Part shown: one piece after another, positions 40,752-46,455 of the stretch | How positions within the stretch are numbered: the first letter of the stretch is position 1 | How the letters are laid out: the number at the start of each line of letters is the position of its first letter | NCBI GenBank assembly: GCA_944387035.1 | Contig: CALXDJ010000014.1 | Span: 1-46,455 of the forward strand | DNA: 46,455 nucleotides | From: an uncultured Oscillospiraceae bacterium | Lineage (GTDB): Bacteria; Bacillota; Clostridia; Oscillospirales; Oscillospiraceae | Reading direction: 5' to 3' | Notes under the pieces: model-generated | What the model saw: only the letters and a program-made list of their open reading frames with translations | Told to the model about the DNA's origin: nothing | The model's database searches: none | Made by a program: the position numbers and the translations under genes

Positions 40752-40776
40752 CTAACACATTTTCTACGACTGTCAA
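40749..40776 (-). promoter_or_regulatory. Promoter of the XRE/membrane-protein operon
   Basis: On the minus strand, -35 TTGACA (40771-40776) and -10 TAGAAT (40749-40754) have a 16 bp spacer. The palindrome begins inside the -10. Confidence 0.82.
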
Positions 40777-40849
40777 GTCCTGTTTTCGGCGTAAAGATGA
40801 CACCGCGGACCGCCTTTTCTCCCATCTATTTGCACACTGGACGTTTGAC

Positions 40850-40885
40850 AAAAACACCCCGGAATCGTTGGGATTCCGGGGTGTT
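40850..40885 (-). terminator. Terminator after the M18 aminopeptidase gene
   Basis: The stem AACACCCCGGAATC (40853-40866) pairs with 40872-40885, and a short T-run follows on the minus strand. Confidence 0.85.
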
Positions 40886-40897
40886 CTCAATTCAATT

Positions 40898-42205
40898 TTA
40901 CGCCAGGGCCATGCCGCCGCCGGGCAGGCGGTGCATCCCGGCTGCAAAATAGACCGTCATGACCCGGGCCAGGGCCTCCGTATCCCGGACGCCCGCCACC
41001 TCGCAGCAGCTGTGCATGGCCAGCTGGGGCAGTCCGATGTCCACGGAAGGGATGGACAGATGGGACGTGGAGATATTCCCCAGCGTGGACCCGCCGGGCA
41101 GATCCGCCCGGTTGCTGTATCTCTGTACCGGTACCTCCGCCCGGCGGCACAGCTCCCGGAACACCGCATCGGACAGAGCGTCGGTGGTGTAGTGCTGATT
41201 GGCGTTGTACTTGACCACCACGCCGCCGTTGAGCACCGGAAACTCCTGCTTGTCGGCATACTCCGGGTGGGCCGGATGCACGGCATGGGCATTGTCCGCC
41301 GAGACCAGGAAGCTCTCCGCCACGCTGGTCTGATACGCCTCACCGGTGCGGCCCAAGGCCGCAGCCGCCCGGGAGAGGATATCCGTCAGGAACGTGGAGT
41401 CCGCCCCCTGCCAGGTGCCGCTGCCCACCTCTTCATTGTGGAACACACACAGCACCGGCATACTCTCCCCTGTTCCGGCTGCCAGAAAGCCCTGCAGACA
41501 GCCGTACACACACTGGAGATCATCCAGCCGCGGCGCACAGAGGAGCTCCCCTGCCGCGCCCACGCAGGTTCCCCGCATCCGGGGATAGAGGAACAGGTCT
41601 GTGGTTACAAGATCCGCCTCTTCCACACCGGCCGCCGCGGCGATCAGGCGCCGGAAGGCGCCCTTGTCTTCCATGCCCAGCAGCGGCAGCAGATCCACTG
41701 CCGGGTCCAGTGCTGTCCCCTTGTTGACCGCGCGGTCCATGTGAATGGCCACACTGGGGATCACCAGCAGGTCCCGGTCCACATTCACCAGCCGGGGCTC
41801 CACTCCCGCCGCCGTCCGCACCAGCACCCGGCCCGCCACCGACAGCGGCCGGTCCAGCCAGGAGCGATAGATCCCGCCGCCATAGGGCTCCACGGAAAGC
41901 CGCATTGTCTTGCCGGCGCCGGAGACCTCCGCCTCCTCCCGGACCTTAAAGGTGGGGGAATCACTGTGGGCCGCTGCAATGGCAAATCCCCGCCACGGGC
42001 CCTCCGGCACCCGGAAGGCCGCCAGGGACGCCTGCCCCCGGATGACGAAATACCCCTGCCCCGGTGCCAGAGTCCAGGGCTCCTGCTCCTGCAAAAGCCG
42101 GTACCCCGCCGCCGTCAGCTTTGCGGCCAGCTCCGCCACGGCATGATAGCAGGTGGGACTGCGGTCCAAAAAGTCCAGCAGGTCCTGCGTCCAAGTCTTG
42201 TCCAT
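40898..42205 (-). CDS. M18 family aminopeptidase
   Basis: A 435-residue metallo-aminopeptidase of the aspartyl-aminopeptidase family, which removes N-terminal (often acidic) residues from peptides in the cytoplasm. Zinc-site motifs are His80-Ser-Asp82 (A-A-H-S-D-S-P), the central H-N-E-E-V-G-S-G-T segment, and S-A-D-N-A-H-A near the middle; a late G-G-S-T-L-G-N-I-S closes the site. The ATG at 42205 follows GGAGAGG; the upstream frame runs on into the preceding gene without an SD. It lies 56 bp downstream of the YhaM-type gene and may share its transcript. Confidence 0.93.
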   Translation of the reverse strand: MDKTWTQDLLDFLDRSPTCYHAVAELAAKLTAAGYRLLQEQEPWTLAPGQGYFVIRGQASLAAFRVPEGPWRGFAIAAAHSDSPTFKVREEAEVSGAGKTMRLSVEPYGGGIYRSWLDRPLSVAGRVLVRTAAGVEPRLVNVDRDLLVIPSVAIHMDRAVNKGTALDPAVDLLPLLGMEDKGAFRRLIAAAAGVEEADLVTTDLFLYPRMRGTCVGAAGELLCAPRLDDLQCVYGCLQGFLAAGTGESMPVLCVFHNEEVGSGTWQGADSTFLTDILSRAAAALGRTGEAYQTSVAESFLVSADNAHAVHPAHPEYADKQEFPVLNGGVVVKYNANQHYTTDALSDAVFRELCRRAEVPVQRYSNRADLPGGSTLGNISTSHLSIPSVDIGLPQLAMHSCCEVAGVRDTEALARVMTVYFAAGMHRLPGGGMALA

Positions 42206-42261
42206 ATGTGCCTCTCCTTCCCCGCCGGAAAATCCGTTCCGGCAGATTTCCGATCTGCGCT

Positions 42262-43209
42262 TTATGCGTGATGATAGATTTTCTTGTCCAGAGCAAAGAT
42301 CCGGCCGCTGAAGGCGCCCTCGGGCACCTGGGCCAGCTGCTCGCGGTAAATTTCCATGCGGCTGTCGATGATGTCGATTTCCGAAAGCAGCTCGCTTTCG
42401 GCGCACATGGGCCGTACCGCCGCGCCGTACTCCGGCTCGCCGTGGTGGGAGAGGATCATGTGCTGGAGCAGCACCGACTTCTCTTCCGGAATCCCCGCCT
42501 CCCGGGCGGCATCGGCTGCCTCCTGAGCCCCCATGACCAAGTGGCCCAACAGCTGACCCTTCACGGAGTAGTCCGTCACCAGGCCCAGCTCCGAACGGGT
42601 GAATTCCTGTTCCTTGGCAAAGTCATGCAGCAGCGTCCCGGCCAGCAGCAGATCCCGATTCACCACGGAGCCATACTGCCCGGCCAAAAAGTCCGCCAGA
42701 CGCAGCATGTCCCGGGTGTGCATCAATAGCCCGCCCACAAAGCCGTGGTGGACACTCTTGGCCGCCGGAATCGTCCGCAGGGCCTCCCCATGGCGCTCCA
42801 GCAAAATCCGGCACACTGCCTGATAGTCCCGGTCCTCCATGGACGCTACAAACTGTTCAATTTCCTGCCAGGCCGCCTCAGAATCAATGGGTGCCGTGGG
42901 CACCAGGGCGCTGCGGTCCACCGGGTCCGCAGGCTCCGCCAGACGGATGCGGTCCAGTACGATCTGGGTGGTACCCCGGTACTCCGAGACGGTGCCCCGG
43001 ATCTTCACGATCTTCCCCTCTCCGTCAGCTCCCACCGGTCCGGCATAATCCCAGGCGCGGATCTCCACGCTGGCATCCTTATCCGCCAGGGCACCGCTGA
43101 GAAAGGGCTTGCCGTTGGTGCTGGTCTTGACAGCGGCATTTTTCAGAATGTAAAAGCCCTCGACATTGTCTCCGGGCTGCATCTGCGCAATGGGTTTATT
43201 GTATTCCAT
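42262..43209 (-). CDS. YhaM-type 3'-5' exoribonuclease
   Basis: A 315-residue protein. An N-terminal OB-fold nucleic-acid-binding domain (about residues 15-95) precedes an HD domain with His164 (H-T-R-D), the His195-Asp196 pair (L-L-H-D-F-A-K) and an L-S-H-H-G-E-P motif. This is the YhaM layout: a metal-dependent 3'-5' exonuclease that trims RNA and can degrade DNA. The length and order are standard. The ATG at 43209 follows GAGGAGG. Confidence 0.93.
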   Translation of the reverse strand: MEYNKPIAQMQPGDNVEGFYILKNAAVKTSTNGKPFLSGALADKDASVEIRAWDYAGPVGADGEGKIVKIRGTVSEYRGTTQIVLDRIRLAEPADPVDRSALVPTAPIDSEAAWQEIEQFVASMEDRDYQAVCRILLERHGEALRTIPAAKSVHHGFVGGLLMHTRDMLRLADFLAGQYGSVVNRDLLLAGTLLHDFAKEQEFTRSELGLVTDYSVKGQLLGHLVMGAQEAADAAREAGIPEEKSVLLQHMILSHHGEPEYGAAVRPMCAESELLSEIDIIDSRMEIYREQLAQVPEGAFSGRIFALDKKIYHHA

Positions 43210-43287
43210 GGCTGTGTACCTCCTCTATGGGTGTGCGTTTTCCGCCCCATTGTAGCACAGCCCCATGCAAATTGCCACCGGCAATCT

Positions 43288-44199
43288 TCAGTGGCCCTCC
43301 CAGGCCTCTTCCGGGTGCTCCGACTCATAGCGGCGGCACAGGTCCATGAAGTCCCGGGCCGCCGGAGTGAGGAACTTATCCCGGTGGTGGATGATGCGGA
43401 AGTGCCGGGTAAAGTCCAATCCCTCCACTGTCACCTCCGCCACCCGGCCCCGGGCCACATCCCCCGCCGCGATCCGGGCGGAGAGGACGCAGATCCCCAG
43501 TCCCCCAATGACGGCGTTGAGCAACGCCCGGTTGCTCATGGCCTCCCAGGTGGGTGTGACGGAAAACCCCGCCTGCCCCACTGCCCGCTCAAAGGTCTCC
43601 CGGGTGCCGCTGCCGTGCTCCCGCAGCAGCAGCGGCTGAGCGCGGAACGTTTCCTGGGAAATAACCTGCCCCGGCCGGAAGGGACCGTCCGCCGGACACA
43701 GCACTGCCAGACGGTCCTCCATATACGCCTCAGCTACAATAGATGGGGTGTGTACTACGCCTTCCATCAGGGCAAAGTCCAGGGTATTGTCCAAAATCTT
43801 CTGCTCCAGCTGGGATGAGGTGGCCACCGTCACCTGTACCTCCATGTCCGGATACTTCTGCCGGAAGGCCTTGACGTACCCCGGCATCAGCTGGGACCCG
43901 ATGGTCAGACTGGCCCCCACCCGCAGCACGCCCAAGGCGTCCCAGTTCCGCAGCCCCTTTTCCATCCGGTCAAAGAGCTCGATGATATGGCCGCCGGACT
44001 CCCGCAGCCGCACGCCCGCCTCCGTGATCCGCAGCCGCCGGCCGATGCGCTCGAAGAGTTTGACGCCGTAATACCCCTCCATCTCCTGGATGGCCAGTGT
44101 CACGGCGGGCTGGGTCATGTGCAGGGCCTCCGCCGCCCGGGTGACGTGGCAGTCCTGCTCACAAACCTCCAGAAAGATCCGGATATGCCGCAGGGTCAT
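43288..44199 (-). CDS. LysR-family transcriptional regulator
   Basis: A 303-residue regulator. The winged HTH (about residues 1-60, T-R-A-A-E-A-L-H-M-T-Q-P-A-V-T) is followed by a linker helix and a periplasmic-binding-protein-like effector domain (about 90-295). The sequence resembles CysB/CbbR-type regulators, but the effector is unknown. The ATG at 44199 follows GGGGGAGG; a frame open 21 bp upstream is less likely. It diverges from the chromate-transporter pair across an extremely A+T-rich control region and is the obvious candidate regulator of that pair. Confidence 0.93.
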   Translation of the reverse strand: MTLRHIRIFLEVCEQDCHVTRAAEALHMTQPAVTLAIQEMEGYYGVKLFERIGRRLRITEAGVRLRESGGHIIELFDRMEKGLRNWDALGVLRVGASLTIGSQLMPGYVKAFRQKYPDMEVQVTVATSSQLEQKILDNTLDFALMEGVVHTPSIVAEAYMEDRLAVLCPADGPFRPGQVISQETFRAQPLLLREHGSGTRETFERAVGQAGFSVTPTWEAMSNRALLNAVIGGLGICVLSARIAAGDVARGRVAEVTVEGLDFTRHFRIIHHRDKFLTPAARDFMDLCRRYESEHPEEAWEGH

Positions 44200-44308
44200 A
44201 GTCCTCCCCCTCCAATTCATTATTATTTTATTATGAATATAATTTTATAATATTATTTTTATTATTGTTTTGCAAGGTGTATGATAGGACCGCAAAGGAG
44301 AGATGTAC
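44200..44308. promoter_or_regulatory. A+T-rich divergent control region
   Basis: About 60 bases (44216-44276) are almost pure A+T and carry ATAATATTAT (44247-44256, perfect palindrome) and several T-N11-A sites suited to LysR binding. A -10-like TATGAT (44280-44285) faces the transporter genes. Confidence 0.6.
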
Positions 44309-44884
44309 ATGAATGCGGAGAAAAAGCCGTACCGGACCTTGTTTTTATCCACGTTTCAGCTCAGTGCCTTCACGTTCGGCGGAGGCTATGTCATTGTGCC
44401 GCTGATGAGGAAAAAATTTGTCGAACAGCTCCACTGGATTGAGGAGCAGGAGATGCTGGACCTGACCGCCTTGTCCCAGTCGGCGCCGGGACCCATTGCC
44501 GTCAACGCCTCCCTCTTGGTGGGCTACCATGTAGCGGGCATCCCCGGGGCACTCATCACGGTATTGGGCACCGTACTGCCGCCTCTGATCATCATTTCCG
44601 TGATCTCGGTGTTCTATGCCGCCTTCCGGGATAACCCCATTGTCAGCCTCGTTATGCTGGGCATGCAGGCCGGTGTAGCGGCGGTGATCTGCGATGTGGT
44701 GGTGACTATGGCCAAGGGTGTGCTGAGCCAGAAGCGGATCATCCCGGCAGTCATGATGGTACTGGCTTTCCTGGCCGCTGTCTTTTTGGACATCAATCTG
44801 GTGATCATCCTGCTGGTGTGCGGCTGCGTGGGCGCGGCGGAAACCATCTGGCGGGACAAGCACCAAAAGGAGGAACAGGCATGA
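44309..44884 (+). CDS. Chromate transporter family subunit (first half)
   Basis: A 191-residue membrane protein of the short-chain CHR family. It starts with F-T-F-G-G-G-Y-V-I-V-P-L and holds S-Q-S-A-P-G-P-I-A-V-N-A-S, the two CHR signatures, with about six membrane segments. Short-chain CHR proteins work as pairs of different halves. Members export chromate in some bacteria; the native substrate in gut anaerobes is not known. The ATG at 44309 follows AAGGAG with 8 bp spacing; an ATG 6 bp earlier is too close to it. It overlaps its partner by 4 bp. Confidence 0.9.
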   Translation: MNAEKKPYRTLFLSTFQLSAFTFGGGYVIVPLMRKKFVEQLHWIEEQEMLDLTALSQSAPGPIAVNASLLVGYHVAGIPGALITVLGTVLPPLIIISVISVFYAAFRDNPIVSLVMLGMQAGVAAVICDVVVTMAKGVLSQKRIIPAVMMVLAFLAAVFLDINLVIILLVCGCVGAAETIWRDKHQKEEQA

Positions 44885-45441
44885 CGATCTATTTGGAACT
44901 GCTGTGGAGCTTTTTTCAGATCGGCCTGTTCAGCATCGGCGGCGGCTATGCCGCTATGCCGCTGATCCAGCATCAGGTGGTGGACCTCCACGGCTGGCTG
45001 AACATGACGCAGTTTGCCGACATCGTCACCATTTCTCAGATGACGCCGGGTCCCATCGCCATCAACTCCGCCACCTTTGTGGGCACCCGGGTAGCGGGAC
45101 TGCCCGGCGCCATTGTGGCTACTGTGGGATGCGTGCTGCCCTCCTGCATCATCGTGCTGTTTCTGGCCTTCCTCTATGAGCGTTACCGGGGATTGGGCGT
45201 GGTTCAGGGTATCCTGGCAGGACTGCGTCCGGCGGTGGTAGCCCTGATTGCCTCGGCAGGCCTCTCCCTGCTGGCCCTGGCACTGTGCGGCGAAGGCAGC
45301 GTCTCGGTGGAGAACATCCAGTGGCTGTCCGTAGCTATTTTTGCCGTGGGTTTTGTGATTCTGCGCAAATGGAAGCTGGATCCCATTTTGGTCATGGTGG
45401 CCTCCGGCGTGGCGGGACTGGTGCTCTACTCCCTGGTGTGA
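44881..45441 (+). CDS. Chromate transporter family subunit (second half)
   Basis: A 186-residue partner of the preceding protein, with F-S-I-G-G-G-Y-A-A-M-P-L and S-Q-M-T-P-G-P-I-A-I-N-S-A as CHR signatures and about six membrane segments. The ATGA overlap with the first half (44881-44884) and the AAGGAGG SD imply equal synthesis, as expected for a heterodimer of inverted halves. A bidirectional terminator follows. Confidence 0.92.
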   Translation: MTIYLELLWSFFQIGLFSIGGGYAAMPLIQHQVVDLHGWLNMTQFADIVTISQMTPGPIAINSATFVGTRVAGLPGAIVATVGCVLPSCIIVLFLAFLYERYRGLGVVQGILAGLRPAVVALIASAGLSLLALALCGEGSVSVENIQWLSVAIFAVGFVILRKWKLDPILVMVASGVAGLVLYSLV

Positions 45442-45478
45442 CCGGGACCGGGCGGAAACCAATACACAGCGTCAAAAA

Positions 45479-45519
45479 GCAAAACAGCGGAACGGACTGT
45501 TATCCGTTCCGCTGTTTTT
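45479..45519. terminator. Bidirectional terminator
   Basis: A perfect 16 bp stem (AAAACAGCGGAACGGA, six-base loop) with A:T ends gives T-runs on both strands. It lies between the convergent transporter and nrdG genes. Confidence 0.92.
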
Positions 45520-45525
45520 GTTCGC

Positions 45526-46053
45526 TTATCGCCGGTCCGGCAGGAAGCATAGCTTCCCCGCGGCGCGGCTGGCGTTGAGATCAATGAGCCTCTGGTTGGA
45601 ACTGCCCCGGAACCGCAGGGAGATGTCCTTGAGTTCCTCCACAAACCGGCCGTCCACCAGCACATCCAGCAGCGAGAGCATCTCATCCGTCACTTCGCAG
45701 CGGGGATGGGTGCCCTCGGTGGTCAGCTCCTCATAGGTAAAGCCGCTGAACCCCCAGATGGTCTTGTCCGGATACGCCGCCCGTACCCGATGCAAAAACG
45801 GCACCAGGCACCGCTGATTCTCCGGCTCAAAGGGCTCCCCGCCCAGCAGAGTCAGCCCGTTGATATAGCTGGGCGAGAGCATCGTAAGAAGCTGCTCCTC
45901 CGTCTCTTGTGTAAAGGGCTGGCCGTAGCAAAAATCCCAGGTCTGGGGCTGGAAGCAATTTTTACAGTGGTTGGTGCACCCGGAGACAAACAGGGTCACC
46001 CGCACACCCTCTCCGTTGGCGATATCGCAGTTTTTGATCTCACCGTAGTACAT
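45526..46053 (-). CDS. nrdG: Anaerobic ribonucleotide reductase activating protein
   Basis: A 175-residue radical SAM activase that generates the glycyl radical on NrdD. The cluster motif is Cys26-x3-Cys30-x2-Cys33, preceded by G-E-G-V-R-V-T-L-F-V-S-G and followed by L-L-G-G-E-P-F. The length is typical. The ATG at 46053 follows GTGAGGA. It lies 246 bp downstream of nrdD, an unusually long gap filled with hairpins. A bidirectional terminator follows. Confidence 0.95.
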   Translation of the reverse strand: MYYGEIKNCDIANGEGVRVTLFVSGCTNHCKNCFQPQTWDFCYGQPFTQETEEQLLTMLSPSYINGLTLLGGEPFEPENQRCLVPFLHRVRAAYPDKTIWGFSGFTYEELTTEGTHPRCEVTDEMLSLLDVLVDGRFVEELKDISLRFRGSSNQRLIDLNASRAAGKLCFLPDRR

Positions 46054-46138
46054 AAACAGTCCTCACGCTCCTTGAGCCACCCCGGCCCGTTTTCCGGATC
46101 ATCGTTTTTCCCGGGGACCTGCGCCTTGAGAACAATCC

Positions 46139-46293
46139 GTGCGCAGCAGGACATGCGCCTGCGGAGCACACCAATGCCTGTGGCCGCAGCGGCCACAGCC
46201 GCCCGCTCCGTGAGCGGGCGTGGGGGGATCGCAAGGACGGCGGCGCCCAGCGGCGCACTCCTTGCGTATCCAGGGGGGCGCTGCCCCCCTGGA
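46139..46293. repeat. Array of perfect hairpins between nrdD and nrdG
   Basis: Perfect stems in tandem: CTGTGGCCGC/GCGGCCACAG (46178-46198, one-base loop), CGCCCGCTC/GAGCGGGCG (46200-46220), GCAAGGA/TCCTTGC (46231-46265, structured loop) and CCAGGGGGGC/GCCCCCCTGG (46270-46292). An imperfect stem lies at 46139-46170. None has a T-run. They look like a palindromic intergenic repeat or an mRNA-stability element. Confidence 0.7.
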
Positions 46294-46299
46294 GCACCC

Positions 46300-46455
46300 T
46301 TACAGATGCAGCACCCGGTCCCGGATCTCCTGGGTGCGGCCCTGGTTCCAGAACTGCGTGCCGATGTAGCCGCAGGTCCGCCGGGCCACATTCATCTTGT
46401 CCTGATCTGTGTTGCCGCACTTGGGGCACTTCCAGATCAGCTTGCCGTTTTCCTC
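46300..46455 (-). CDS. nrdD: Anaerobic ribonucleoside-triphosphate reductase, C-terminal end
   Basis: The last 51 residues of NrdD; the rest lies beyond the window edge. The C-P-K-C-G-N pair is half of the C-terminal zinc site. R-T-C-G-Y-I-G is the glycyl radical loop, whose glycine is activated by NrdG. The protein ends I-R-D-R-V-L-H-L. The enzyme makes deoxyribonucleotides without oxygen, matching an anaerobic lifestyle. The frame is open to the window edge with no sign of damage. Confidence 0.93.
   Translation of the reverse strand, partial: EENGKLIWKCPKCGNTDQDKMNVARRTCGYIGTQFWNQGRTQEIRDRVLHL

Noticed and set aside
46040-46429. Overlapping minus-strand open frames between nrdD and nrdG
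   Set aside because: They run through the hairpin array and the nrdD C-terminus in the wrong frame, without SD or recognisable product.

Overview
The window reads as a chromosomal segment of a GC-rich, anaerobic, low-G+C-lineage bacterium (Clostridia, most likely the Oscillospiraceae of the gut: Flavonifractor, Pseudoflavonifractor or Intestinimonas-like). This is inferred from gene families, not from a database search. The supporting signs are consensus SD sequences (AAGGAGG) at nearly every gene, many TTGACA/TATAAT promoters, a tRNA-dependent T-box leader in front of leuS, an L10 leader, DUF1292 and CD1247-type proteins, an anaerobic ribonucleotide reductase with its activase, and a sodium-pumping decarboxylase. 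Nearly all of it is ordinary core chromosome. I see no phage, transposase, integrase or CRISPR array.

Layout. 1-6.4 kb (minus strand): tRNA-Gln; an operon cls - ttcA - Sel1-repeat protein; pncB. 6.4-10.2 kb: type II pantothenate kinase, a CD1247-type acidic protein, efp, a YqeG-type HAD phosphatase, a divergent protein of unknown function, and rpsU. 10.3-13.9 kb: an uncharacterised protein and leuS with its T-box leader. 13.9-15.7 kb: a small, more A+T-rich patch with two near-identical tRNA-Ala(GGC) transcription units flanking an orphan gene. 15.8-17.1 kb: sfsA-mntP. 17.2-20.7 kb (plus strand): a complete Na+-translocating oxaloacetate decarboxylase operon (gamma, biotin carrier, beta, alpha).

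20.8-24.0 kb: an FHA-SEDS (RodA/FtsW) fusion overlapping a class B PBP, a peptidoglycan-synthesis pair. 24.1-26.9 kb: a radical SAM protein, a ketopantoate-reductase-like enzyme and YqeC. 27-29.7 kb: class A PBP1. 29.9-33.8 kb: a DUF1292 protein, a probable 6S RNA, a membrane-anchored PrsA-like foldase, tcdA and a DUF554 membrane protein. 33.8-39.0 kb (minus strand): a DUF4179 anti-sigma factor with its ECF sigma factor, then the ribosomal/transcription cluster rpmG-secE-nusG-rplK-rplA and rplJ-rplL, which ends in a terminator with no rpoBC behind it. 39.1-46.5 kb: ruvX; an XRE regulator with two paralogous membrane proteins and a large palindromic operator; an M18 aminopeptidase and a YhaM exoribonuclease; a LysR regulator divergent from a two-gene chromate transporter; nrdG; and the 3' end of nrdD, the two separated by an array of perfect hairpins.

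The points most worth a second look are the FHA-SEDS/PBP pair, the probable 6S RNA, the duplicated tRNA-Ala units, the triplet super-repeat of the Sel1 protein, the palindrome-controlled XRE/membrane-protein module and the hairpin array between nrdD and nrdG. I did not find a convincing, wholly new multi-gene system. Gene starts were chosen by ribosome binding site and promoter position, and often differ from the longest reading frame.
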